Shown: piece by piece, positions 34,090-46,900 of the stretch
How positions within the stretch are numbered: the stretch's first letter is position 1
Layout of the letters: every line of letters starts with the position of its first letter
DNA from: Asterias rubens
Taxonomy: Eukaryota > Echinodermata > Asteroidea > Forcipulatida > Asteriidae
NCBI RefSeq assembly: GCF_902459465.1
Contig: NC_047078.1
Span: 4,240,333-4,304,332, forward strand
Direction of reading: 5' to 3'
DNA length: 64,000 nt
The notes under the pieces: generated by a model
Seen by the model: the letters and a program-made list of their open reading frames with translations, nothing else
Databases searched by the model: none
Told to the model about the DNA's origin: nothing
Made by a program: the position numbers and the translations under genes

Positions 34090-37000
34090 CAAAGCCAAGA
34101 GTTCCATCTTAATTGGGCAATATTATTAATATTTATTTCATAAATTTATTCCTCATACCCCTGGCTATATCAGATTAGCGCCCCAGTGTTTGAAGTCTGC
34201 TAATTAGCTTAGCCCAATTAATTTAGTCAATGAAGAATATACGAATTTTTGTACTGTATGCGCTGTATGCGTAAGGTATGGGCAATTACAAAGCCAAGAG
34301 TTCCATCTTAATTGGAAAAATTTATTAATTTTTATTTCATAAATCTGTTCCTCATACCCCTGGCTATATAAGCCTGGCGCCCCAATGTGTTAAGTCTTCT
34401 AATTAGTTCAGCCCAATTGATTTAATAAGGGAAGAATTTACGAGTTTTTCTACTTTTTACGCTGTACATTATGCTATACACAAAGAACAAGCGTAAGATA
34501 TGGGCAATTACAAAGCCAAGAGTTCCATCTTAATTGGAAAATATTATTAATTTTTATTTCATAAATCTGTTCCTCATACCCCTGGCTATATAAGCCCGGC
34601 GCCCCAATGTGTTAAGTCTTTTAATTAGCTCAGCCCAATGAATTTAATAAGGGAAGAATGTACGAGTTTTTTTACTTTTTACGCTGTACATTATGCTATA
34701 CACAAAGAACAAGCGTAAGATATGGGCAATTACAAAGCCAAGAGTTCCATCTTAATTGGAAAATATTATTAATTTTTATTTCATAAATCTGTTCCTCATA
34801 CCCCTGGCTATATAAGCCCGGCGCCCCAATGTGTTAAGTCTTCTAATTAGTTCAGCCCAATTAATTTAATAAGGGAAGAATTTACGAGTTTTTCTACTTT
34901 TTACGCTGTACATTATGCTATACACAAAGAACAAGCGTAAGATACGGGCAATTACAAAGCCAAGAGTTCCATCTTAATTGGAAAATATTATTAATTTTTA
35001 TTTCATAAATCTGTTCCTCATACCCCTGGCTATATAAGCCCGGCGCCCCAATGTGTTAAGTCTGCTAATTAGCTCAGCCCAATTAATTTAATAAGGGAAG
35101 AACTTGCTAGTTTTTGTACTCTATACGCTGTTTATATGCTATGCAAAGAACAAGCGTATAGGTACGGGCATATACAAAGCCAAGAGTTCCATCTTAATTA
35201 GCAAAAATTATTAATTTTTATTTCATAAATCTGTTCCTCATACCCCTGGCTATATGAGCCCGGCGCCCCAATGTGTTAAGTCTGCTAATTAGCTCAGCCC
35301 AATTAATTTAATAAGGGAAGAACTTGCTAGTTTTTGTACTCAATACGCTGTTTATATGCTATGCAAAGAACAAGCGTATAGGTACGGGCATATACAAAGC
35401 CAAGAGTTCCATCTTAATTAGCAACAATTATTAATTTTTATTTCATAAATCTGTTCCTCATACCCCTGGCTATATAAGCCTGGCGCCCCAATGTGTTAAG
35501 TCTTCTAATTAGTTCAGCCCAATTGATTTAATAAGGGAAGAATTTACGAGTTTTTCTACTTTTTACGCTGTACATTACGCTATACACAAAGAACAAGCGT
35601 AAGATACGGGAAATTACAAAGCCAAGAGTTCCATCTTAATTGGAAAATATTATTAATTTTTATTTCATAAATCTGTTCCTCATACCCCTGGCTATATAAG
35701 CCCGGCGCCCCAATGTGTTAGGTCTTCTAATTAGTTCAGCCCAATTAATTTAATAAGGGAAGAATTTACGAGTTTTTCTACTTTTTACGCTGTACATTAT
35801 GCTATACACAAAGAACAAGCGTAAGATATGGGCAATTACAAAGCCAAGAGTTCCATCTTAATTGGAAAATATTATTAATTTTTATTTCATAAATCTGTTC
35901 CTCATACCCCTGGCTATATAAGCCCGGCGCCCCAATGTGTTAAGTCTTTTAATTAGCTCAGCCCAATGAATTTAATAAGGGAAGAATGTACGAGTTTTTT
36001 TACTTTTTACGCTGTACATTATGCTATACACAAAGAACAAGCGTAAGATATGGGCAATTACAAAGCCAAGAGTTCCATCTTAATTTGAAAATATTATTAA
36101 TTTTTATTTCATAAATCTGTTCCTCATACCCCTGGCTATATAAGCCCGGCGCCCCAATGTGTTAAGTCTTCTAATTAGTTCAGCCCAATTAATTTAATAA
36201 GGGAAGAATTTACGAGTTTTTCTACTTTTTACGCTGTTTATATGATATGCAAAGAACAAGTGTATAGGTACGGGCAATTACAAAGCCAAGAGTTCCATAT
36301 TAATTGGACAATATTATAAATTTTTATTTCATAAATCTGTTCCTCATACCCCTGGCTATATAAGCCCGGCGCCCCAATGTGTTAAGTCTTCTAATTAGTT
36401 CAGCCCAATTAATTTAATAAGGGAAGAATTTACGAGTTTTTCTACTTTTTACGCTGTTTATATGATATGCAAAGAACAAGTGTATAGGTACGGGCAATTA
36501 CAAAGCCAAGAGTTCCATATTAATTGGACAATATTATTAATTTTTATTTCATAAATCTGTTCCTCATACCCCTGGCTATATAAGCCCGGCGCCCCAATGT
36601 GTTAGGTCTTCTAATTAGTTCAGCCCAATTAATTTAATAAGGGAAGAATTTACGAGTTTTTGTACTGTATATATACGCTGTATATACTTATAGATAACAA
36701 GCGCGTAAGTAAGGGGCAATTACAAAGCCAAGAGTTCCATCTTAATTAGGAAATATTATTAATTTTTATTTCATAAATCTATTCCTCATACCCCTGGCTA
36801 TATCAGACTAGCGCCCCAACTTGTTAAGTCTGCTAATTAGCTCAGCCCAATTAATTTAGTCAAGAGGAAAAATTACGAATTTTCTACTCTTTGGGCTAAT
36901 ACAAGCTGCAAGCTGTGTATTAAATGGGTAATTACAAAGGCAAGAGTTCCATCTTCTTTAGAAAATATAATCATGTTTTATTTCTCAAATCTTTTCACAA

Positions 37001-37400
37001 CTCTGATCAGAAATCAGCCCAATTAATGTAAACAAGTCTATAATTAACGAACTTCATACTTTACTGCATGTGCTCTTTGCCTATACATAAATACATGCTT
37101 AAGGTATGGGCGAATACAAAGCCAATGGTTCCATCTTCATTGAAAAATAGTACAATGTTTTAATCCATAAATCTGAAACCAATATCAGATTAGTGCTCAT
37201 ACGTGTTAATCATCGGCTACTTAGCTCAACCCAATTAAATTCACAACACGAATTTCCTATTGTATGCTCTAATTCGCCATGCTTAATACGTGTGTAACAT
37301 AATGGGCAAATACAAAGCCAATGGTTCCATCTTTTAATAGAAAGAAGGTACAATTTTTTAATCCATAAATCTGTAACACACACCCCTGGCTGTTATATAC
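34090..37400 (+). repeat. left satellite arm, about 16 units
   Basis: Units start at CAAAGCCAAGAGTTCCATCT near 34090, 34289, 34511, 34733, 34955, 35175, 35395, 35617, 35839, 36061, 36281, 36501, 36723, 36935, 37117 and 37313. The period is 220-222 bp in the middle and 182-212 bp at the edges. Each unit has TCATACCCCTGGCTATATAA, GCGCCCCAATGTGTTAAGTC, AATTAG.TCAGCCCAATTAAT and a variable spacer near ACGCTGT. Units in the middle are nearly identical and the innermost ones are diverged. Confidence 0.95.
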
Positions 37401-37404
37401 AAAA

Positions 37405-38217
37405 CATGGTTTGACGGTGACTAGTCGATATTAGCTCCCCTATAGGTATAGGAAGTTTACCCAATACCTCGGGGGCCTCTCGTCGACTAGTCACCTGAAA
37501 TAAATCATGTTATTTGTTTTACTATACTTCGTACATATTCAGTTACCGGAACATGAGTTTTGTGCAAGAGAAAATGATGACTTTGAAACAAAATGCACAT
37601 TATAAGTTTGTTCATGTGTTGGATGTCGCTTAGAGAGCGCTGTTCGTGCGCGTGTATACAAACGGTGCCACGATCAATATCGCCCAGGGATGACGTCGCG
37701 CAATGGTAGTGCGCATGACAAGTAGAATAGCTCCCGGGGAGCTATTACTTGTCATGCGCATCTACCACTTGCGTGAATACTCACGTACCGCTTGGTAATT
37801 AGCAAAATTAACACCTGGCACGTGGTTATGAATGGACCAATGAGAACTCGACTCTAGGTCATGAATATGTATGAGGTATGTACTATACAAAGATAACATG
37901 GAGCAAGTTCGATCAGCGACCATTTTTCAACCACTATAGTCAATGTTCTACTAATCGACTAGTCACCCTAAATAAACCATGTAACATTGGCTAATTAGCT
38001 CAGCAAAATTTATTTAATAGATTGAAGATTTACAAACAGGCGAAATCGCCAAATGGTCAACAGTAGTCAACTTTAGTCTGTTGATTGAACTTGCTCTATA
38101 TGGTTTGAGGGTGACTAGTCGATAATAGCTTCCCGAGGTATTGGAAGTTGACAAACTAGTTTTTCAATTTCCATACCGAGGGGAGCTAATATTCGACCAG
38201 TCACCCTATATACCATG
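37405..38217. repeat. cluster of hairpins in the transposon core
   Basis: Three long hairpins: 37405-37509 (CATGGTTTGACGGTGACTAG ... ACTAGTCACC), 37698-37773 (GCGCATGACAAGTA.AATAGC folding on CCCGGGG) and 38096-38217 (GGTGACTAG or GGGTGACTAGTCGA with partner TCGACCAGTCACCC). A half copy, TCGACTAGTCACCCTAAATA, is at about 37955. CTAGTCGA and AGCTCC are shared among them, so they look like members of one foldback MITE family, perhaps nested. No open frame lies here. Confidence 0.75.
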
Positions 38218-38497
38218 TAACATTGGTTAATTAGCTCAGCCAAATTAATACCTCACAAATTCCTACTGCGTGGGCTAATATTCTTTATTAAATACATGCC
38301 TACTAAGGTATGGGCAAATAAGAGTTCCAGCTTAAGTAGAAACAAGTTATCATGTTAATCGAGAGACGATTTCACATATTTATTCAGTATACGCTAGCAC
38401 ATGCTGCGTATGGAATGGGTAATTACAAGAGCGAGACTATCTTGTTACATAATATTTGATTAATTAAAAAGCATATTGTGTTTGATTTGATCACTAA

Positions 38498-40909
38498 TTA
38501 TGAAAACTTTGACCAAACATCAAGTTCTTCACTTGTATCAATGTGTCTCACCTTTCGTTTTCCCAAAGCGACCTCTTCAGCAAAAACGCAGCAATACAGA
38601 CCACATGCGGAAAAATCATTTTGAGAAACCGACGTAGAATTTGTTATTGCTACCTTGCCTCCAGGTTGTATGATATTTGGTAGTTTATCCCAGTGAACGA
38701 GGCTCAGACCAGAAGAAAAAAAATCTGCAAAAGCTTTTGCGTGTTTTGGCATTGATGTGAATAATGATGGACGCAGTGGATCATAAGACAAAATGCATTG
38801 TTTATTTTGATCTATGACGTACAATACAAAATGGTTGCTCTTCAAAAGGGGACAGAGTATCAAATCGCACCACCGATTGTTATGTATACATTTGCGCTTC
38901 ACTGAACGGTAAGTTGAAACACTTTCTTTTCTATCAACTATAGCCAGTGTTTCAGAACACAGAAGTGCACCAATGGTTGACGTAACCTCATTGCTGTCGG
39001 CTAACTGCTGGAGGTAAAAATCAACAAAAAAATTACTCGTCCATCCCCTTACATATTCTGTTCCAGTCGTCTGCAAGGTTTGAAATAATGTATTAGGTAT
39101 GTGAAAATTGAGTATGGCAAGATGGCAGAAAGTAATAGTTTCGTTATTTGTTTTTAATTTGAGTGCATCTTTGTGTACAATACTTTCGTCAATGTAACCC
39201 CACACATTTTCAACAAAGACTTTTTCGTTTGGTGTAACTGAGAAATGTTTACTGTTAAGAGGAGCATTGTTACGGTTGTCATTGTTTTGATGCTGGGTAC
39301 TTGAACCTGAAGGCGTTGCCGAATCCCCATCTGTTGCATGCTCATCAGTATATTTGGTTAAATCATGACATTTTTCATAAATGAGGATGTAGGCGCCTTC
39401 ATCAACAGATTGTTGAAATTCTTGGTCAGTCACTTGGTCAACTTCATGATCATCATACAATATTTTTCTCTGGTTAAAGCCATTGGACCCTTTTGGTTCA
39501 GAAAAAAAAAAAGTTCACAGATTTACAAATAACTTACAGGGTTTACAGAAGGCAATGGTGAAAGACTTCTCTTGAAATATTATTCCATGAAATGCTTTAC
39601 TTTTTGAGAAAACAGCAAAACAATATAAATTCTCGTTAACGAGAATTACGGATTTATTTAAAACACATGTCATGGCACGGCGAAACGCGCGGAAACAAGG
39701 GTGGGTTTTCCGTTGTTTTCTCCCGACTCCGATGACCGATTGAGCCTAAATTTTCACAGGTTTATTATTTGATAAAGAAGTTGTGGTACACAAAGTGTGG
39801 GCCTTGGACAACACTGTTTACCGAAAGGGTCCAATGGCTTTAATGCGATCATTAACATAAGTAACATAGTGACCACTTTGAACACTGTTTCCACGGTGTA
39901 CCACGACTGATATTAAATGATACAAGGATTTCGATGTTTGATCTGCACAAAGTGGGGTAAGATCAATTACATCTTCCACATAAACATTGTCCAATACTTT
40001 TGAAGCTCTCCCGTCTTCCCATCTAAAGCGCATTAATTGAACAATGACAATTTGAGGTGCAAGGGTTATTACTGATTCGTTATATCTTACTCCCCGATTA
40101 CAAACATTACACAAGCCGTTTCTATTACAATGCCAGATTCTATTATTTGGTCCATTGCTGTTACTGGCAAAATTGGGGTCCTTGTATTGACTGTGGAAAT
40201 GTCTTTACATCGATCACATCGCCGTGTCTGTTTACTAATTATATAGGGCGACACACCAGCATCATGGAAAAAGCTACAAACCTCATGACAGGTTAAAAAT
40301 TCTGCTGCATCCTGCTGTTGGAGTGGATCTATTGAACAAAATCTTGCACACGTTCTAATACTTTGTTTAACGGAATAGAAAGGAACTGCTTGACACACTT
40401 GGTTTTTAAGTTTTTCAAAAGTAAGAATTAATTCACGCTTGAAAGCGTTTAAATTCGGAATTTGACTTGCAGTTCTACGAACTGTTATGTAAACAGGAAA
40501 AAGAGCCTGGATTGATGATACCCACCAACATGAAACAGAGTTGTTACATATGCCCTTGCCGACTGGAAAAAGTGATGGCCGGTGTTCGTGTTTAGGCTTT
40601 TTCGTCATGATTGGCTGTGTTGGTTCATGCGAGGGGTCACTGACATTTTTACGTTTGGGAGCATGTTTTAGTGTTTATTCTTGTATTTGTCGTATTCGTT
40701 GAAAGACCTTCTTTAAATTTCATTTCTTTTGTTGGTGGCGTTAGGTATATTCCCTGAGTACCTGGCTGACGGACTCTTTTAGACCATTTTTCCCTCGCTA
40801 ATTTTAGAGGCTTTTTATTACATATTTTTTTTTTTTTGCAAAAACCGTCTGCAAACTCTCTGTGAAGGGGTAACATGTCTTTTTCATATATTAGAACAAG
40901 TTCGTGCAA
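38498..40909 (-). pseudogene. transposon-borne USP (C19) plus Ulp1-like (C48) protease gene, interrupted
   Basis: The order on the minus strand is as follows. 40909-40649 is a Lys-rich N-terminal frame of unknown kind; the nearest ATG is at 40876. About 40650-40110 holds the USP Cys box (NNSVSCWWVSSIQAL), QQDAAEFL and a CDRC half-finger. 40114-39840 holds CNVC, IVIVQLMRF and the His box SGHYVTYV. A 362-bp MITE (39478-39839) follows. 39473-38498 then holds the USP C-terminal end (DDHEV..V, GAYILIYEK), a Ser/Asn/Thr-rich linker and a Ulp1-like domain with HFVLYVID, YDPL and Q.DFSACG (H-D-C pattern). The frame changes near 40650 and again near 40110, which I read as frame shifts rather than introns because no good splice sites are there. 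The catalytic motifs of both domains are still visible. A role in removing ubiquitin or SUMO-like modifiers is inferred from family only. Confidence 0.82.
39474..39843. mobile_element. 362-bp MITE inserted in TTAA within the USP domain
   Basis: The terminal inverted repeats AGCCATTGGACCCTTT lie just inside TTAA at both sides (39474-39477 and 39840-39843). The USP coding frame before and after is the same, because 362 plus one TTAA is 366, a multiple of three. Inside, the MITE brings a stop codon a few residues after its edge. The interior shares TTTTCACAGGTTTATTATTT-like words with family A, but the ends differ, so it is a related sub-family. Confidence 0.9.
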
Positions 40910-40916
40910 GTGGCTA

Positions 40917-43900
40917 CATCTTACAGTACAAAAACTAGTAAATTCTTCCCTGATTAAATTAATTGGGCTGAGCTAATTAGCAAACTTAACAAGTTGGGGC
41001 GCTAATCTGATATAGCCAGGGGTATGAGGAATAGATTTATGAAATAAAAATTAATAATATTTTCCAATTAAGATGGAACTCTTGGCTTTGTAATTGCCCA
41101 TTACTTACGCGCTTGTTATCTATAAGTATATATACAGTGTATATATACAGTACAAAAACTGGTAACTTCTTCCCTGATTAATTTAATTGGGTTGAGCTAA
41201 TTAGCTGACTTATCAAGTTGGGGCGCTAGTCTGATATAGCCAGGGGTATGAGTAATAGATTTATGAAATAAAAATTAATAATATTTTCCAATTAAGATGG
41301 AACTCTTGCCTTTTTATTTGCCCAAACCTTACGCTTGTTCTTTGTATAGCATATTAATAGCGTTATACAGTACAAAAACTAGTAAATTATTCCCTTATTA
41401 ATTTAATTGGGCTGAGCTAATTAGCAGTCTTAACAAGTTGGGGCGCTAATCTGATATAGCCATGGGTGTGAGGAACAGATTTATGAAATAAAAATTAATA
41501 ATAATTTCCAATTAAGATGGAACTCTTGGCTTTGTATTTTCCCCTACCTTACGCATACAGCGCATACAGTATCAACATTCGTAAATTCTTCCTTGATTAA
41601 ATTAATTGGGCTGAGCTAATTAGCAGACTTAACAAGTTGGGGCGCTAATCTGACGTAGCTAGAGGTATAAAGAATAGATTTATGAAATAAAAATTAATCA
41701 TATTTACCAATTAAGATGGAACTCTTGGCTTTGTATTTGCCCATACCTTACGCGTGTGTTCATACAACGTATAGTAAGAAATTCATGAATGATTCTCTTT
41801 ATTAATTTAGTTGGGCTGAGCTAATTAGGTAAGGTAACACGTCGAGGTACTAAATTGATTTAGCCATGGGTATGTGGAACACATTTATGAGATAAATAAT
41901 ATTAATATTTTCAAACTTAGATGGAATTCGTTTGTTTAGTTTTTGCCTATACCCTACGCATGATGTATTATGCATATTAGCGTATAAACAGTACGGAATT
42001 CGCAATTTCTTCCCTAATTGGATTAATTGGGCTGAGCTCATTAGAAAACGTTACACAATGGGGCGCTAATCTGACATGGCCAAAGGTACAAGGAACAGAT
42101 TTATGAAATAAAAACTAATAATATTTTCCAATTAAGATGGAACTCTTGCCTTTTTATTTTCCCCTACCTTACGCATACAGCGCATACAGTATCAACACTC
42201 ATAAATTCTTCCTTGATTAAATTAATTGGGCTGAGCTAATTAGCAGACTTAACAAGTTGGGGCGCTAATCTGACTTAGCTAGAGGTATACAGAATAGATT
42301 TATGAAATAAAAATTAATAATATTTACCAATTAAGATGGAACTCTTGGCTTTGTATTTGCCCATACCTTACGCGTGTGTTCATACAACGTATAGTAAGAA
42401 ATTCGTGAATGATTCTCTTGATTAATTTAGTTGGGCTGAGCTAATTAGGTAAGGTAACACGTCGAGGTACTAAATTGATTTAGCCATGGGTATGTGAAAC
42501 ACATTTATGAGACAAATAATATTAATATTTTCAAACTTAGATGGAATTCGTTTGTTTAGTTTTTGCCTATACCCTACGCATGATGTATTAGGCATATTAG
42601 CGTATAAACAGTACGGAATTCGCAATTTCTTCCTTGATTAAATTAATTGGGCTGAGCTAATTAGCAGACTTAACAAGTTGGGGCGCTAATCTGATATAGC
42701 CAGGGGTATGAGAAACAGAGTTATAAAATAAAAATTAATAATATTTTCCAATTAAGATGGAACTCTTGGCTTTGTAATTGCCCATATCTTACGCTTGTTC
42801 TTTGTGTGAGGATAATGTACAGCGTAAAAAGTAGAAAAACTCGTAAATTATTCCCTTATTAAATTAATTGGGCTGAACTAATTAGAAGACTTAACACATT
42901 GGGGCGCCGGGCTTATATAGCCAGAGGTATGAGGAATAGATTTATGAAATAAAAATTAATAATATTGTCCAATTAATATGGAACTCTTGGCTTTGTAATT
43001 GCCCGTACCTATACACTTGTTCTTTGCATATCATATAAACAGCGTAAAAAGTAGAAAAACTCGTAAATTATTCCCTTATTAAATTAATTGGGCTGAACTA
43101 ATTAGAAGACTTAACACATTGGGGCGCCGGGCTTATATAGCCAGGGGTATGAGGAAAAGATTTATGAAATAAAAATTAATAATATTTTCCAATTAATATG
43201 GAACTCTTGGCTTTGTAATTGCCCGTATCTTACGCTTGTTCTTTGTGTATAGCATAATGTACAGCGTAAAAAGTAGAAAAACTCGTAAATTCTTCCCTTA
43301 TTAAATTAATTGGGCTGAACTAATTAGAAGACTTAACACATTGGGGCGCCGGGCTTATATAGCCAGGGGTATGAGGAACAGATTTATGAAATAAAAATTT
43401 ATAATATTGTCCAATTAATATGGAACTCTTGGCTTTGTAATTGCCCGTACCTATACACTTGTTCTTTGCATATCATATAAACAGCGTAAAAAGTAGAAAA
43501 ACTCGTAAATTCTTCCCTTATTAAATTAATTGGGCTGAACTAATTAGCAGACTTAACACATTGGGGCGCTGGGCATATATAGCCAGGGGTATGGGAAACA
43601 TATTTGATGAAATAAAAATTAATAATATTTTCCAATTAATATGGAACTCTTGGCTTTGTAATTGCCCGTATCTTACGCTTGTTCTTTGTGTATAGCATAA
43701 TGTACAGCGTAAAAAGTAGAAAAACTCGTAAATTCTTCCCTTATTAAATTAATTGGGCTGAACTAATTAGAAGACTTAACACATTGGGGCGCCGGGCTTA
43801 TATAGCCAGGGGTATGAGGAACAGATTTATGAAATAAAAATTTATAATATTGTCCAATTAATATGGAACTCTTGGCTTTGTAATTGCCCGTACCTATACA

Positions 43901-46900
43901 CTTGTTCTTTGCATATCATATAAACAGCGTAAAAAGTAGAAAAACTCGTAAATTCTTCCCTTATTAAATTAATTGGGCTGAACTAATTAGCAGACTTAAC
44001 ACATTGGGGCGCTGGGCATATATAGCCAGGGGTATGGGAAACATATTTGATGAAATAAAAATTAATAATATTTTCCAATTAAGGTGGAACTCTTGGCTTT
44101 GTAATTTCCCATACCTTACGCGCTTGTTATATAAGTATAGCGTAAAAGTACACAAATTCGTAAAATCTTCCCTGATTAATTTAGTTGGGCTGAGCTAATT
44201 AGCAGACTTAATACTCTGGGGCACTAATCTGATATAGCCAGAGGTATGAGGAATAGATTTATGAAATAAAAATTAATAATTTTTGCTAATTAAGATGGAA
44301 CTCTTGGCTTTGTATATGCCCGTACCTAGACGCTTGTTCTTTGCATAGCATATAAACAGCGTATAAAGTACAAAAACTAGCAAGTTCTTCCCTTATTAAA
44401 TTAATTGGGCTGAGCTAATTAGTAGACTTAACACTCTGGGGCGCTAATCTGATATAGCCAGGGGTATGAGGAACATATTTATGAAATATAAATTAATAAT
44501 ATTGTCCAATTAATATGGAACTCTTGGCTTTGTAATTGCCCGTACCTATACACTTGTTCTTTGCATATCATATAAACAGCGTAAAAAGTAGAAAAACTCG
44601 TAAATTATTCCCTTATTAAATTAATTGGGCTGAACTAATTAGAAGACTTAACACATTGGGGCGCCGGGCTTATATAGCCAGGGGTATGAGGAACAGATTT
44701 ATGAAATAAAAATTAATAATATTTTCCAATTAATATGGAACTCTTGGCTTTGTAATTGCCCGTATCTTACGCTTGTTCTTTGTGTATAGCATAATGTACA
44801 GCGTAAAAAGTAGAAAAACTCGTAAATTCTTCCCTTATTAAATTAATTGGGCTGAACTAATTAGAAGACTTAACACATTGGGGCGCCGGGCTTATATAGC
44901 CAGGGGTATGAGGAACAGATTTATGAAATAAAAATTTATAATATTGTCCAATTAATATGGAACTCTTGGCTTTGTAATTGCCCGTACCTATACACTTGTT
45001 CTTTGCATATCATATAAACAGCGTAAAAAGTAGAAAAACTCGTAAATTCTTCCCTTATTAAATTAATTGGGCTGAACTAATTAGCAGACTTAACACATTG
45101 GGGCGCTGGGCATATATAGCCAGGGGTATGGGAAACATATTTGATGAAATAAAAATTAATAATATTTTCCAATTAAGGTGGAACTCTTGGCTTTGTAATT
45201 TCCCATACCTTACGCGCTTGTTATATAAGTATAGCGTAAAAGTACACAAATTCGTAAAATCTTCCCTGATTAATTTAGTTGGGCTGAGCTAATTAGCAGA
45301 CTTAATACTCTGGGGCGCTAATCTGATATAGCCAGAGGTATGAGGAATAGATTTATGAAATAAAAATTAATAATTTTTGCTAATTAAGATGGAACTCTTG
45401 GCTTTGTATATGCCCGTACCTAGACGCTTGTTCTTTGCATAGCATATAAACAGCGTATAAAGTACAAAAACTAGCAAGTTCTTCCCTTATTAAATTAATT
45501 GGGCTGAGCTAATTAGTAGACTTAACACTCTGGGGCGCTAATCTGATATAGCCAGGGGTATGAGGAACATATTTATGAAATAAAAATTAATAATATTGTC
45601 CAATTAATATGGAACTCTTGGCTTTGTAATTGCCCGTACCTATACACTTGTTCTTTGCATATCATATAAACAGCGTAAAAAGTAGAAAAACTCGTAAATT
45701 CTTCCCTTATTAAATTAATTGGGCTGAACTAATTAGCAGACTTAACACATTGGGGCGCTGGGCATATATAGCCAGGGGTATGGGAAACATATTTGATGAA
45801 ATAAAAATTAATAATATTTTCCAATTAAGGTGGAACTCTTGGCTTTGTAATTTCCCATACCTTACGCGCTTGTTATATAAGTATAGCGTAAAAGTACACA
45901 AATTCGTAAAATCTTCCCTGATTAATTTAGTTGGGCTGAGCTAATTAGCAGACTTAATACTCTGGGGCGCTAATCTGATATAGCCAGAGGTATGAGGAAT
46001 AGATTTATGAAATAAAAATTAATAATTTTTGCTAATTAAGATGGAACTCTTGGCTTTGTATATGCCCGTACCTAGACGCTTGTTCTTTGCATAGCATATA
46101 AACAGCGTATAAAGTACAAAAACTAGCAAGTTCTTCCCTTATTAAATTAATTGGGCTGAGCTAATTAGTAGACTTAACACTCTGGGGCGCTAATCTGATA
46201 TAGCCAGGGGTATGAGGAACATATTTATGAAATAAAAATTAATAATATTGTCCAATTAATATGGAACTCTTGGCTTTGTAATTGCCCGTACCTATACACT
46301 TGTTCTTTGCATATCATATAAACAGCGTAAAAAGTAGAAAAACTCGTAAATTCTTCCCTTATTAAATTAATTGGGCTGAACTAATTAGCAGACTTAACAC
46401 ATTTGGGCGCCGGGCTTATATAGCCAGGGGTATGGGAAACAGATTTTTAAAATAAAAATTAATAATATTTTCCAATTAAGATGGAACTCTTGGCTTTGTA
46501 ATTGCCCATATCTTACGCTTGTTCTTTGTGTACAGCATAATGTACAGCGTAAAAAGTAGAAAAACTCGTAAATTCTTCCCTTATTAAATTAATTGGGCTG
46601 AACTAATTAGAAGACTTAACACATTGGGGCGCCGGGCTTATATAGCCAGAGGTATGAGGAATAAATTCATGAAATAAAAATTAATAATATTTTCTAATTA
46701 AGATGGAACTCTTGGCTTTGTAATTGCCCATACCTTACGCTTGTTCTTTGTGTATAGCATAATGTACAGCGTATAAAGTAGAAAAACTCGTAAATTCTTC
46801 CCTTATTAAATTAATTGGGCTGAACTAATTAGAAGACTTAACACATTGGGGCGCCGGGCTTATATAGCCAGGGATATGAGAAACAGATTTATGAAATAAA

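Noticed and set aside
43964-45944. Identical 63- and 64-residue open frames on both strands, three times
   Set aside because: They overlap on opposite strands, are rooted in the satellite unit and show no family motif; their identity comes from homogenised DNA.
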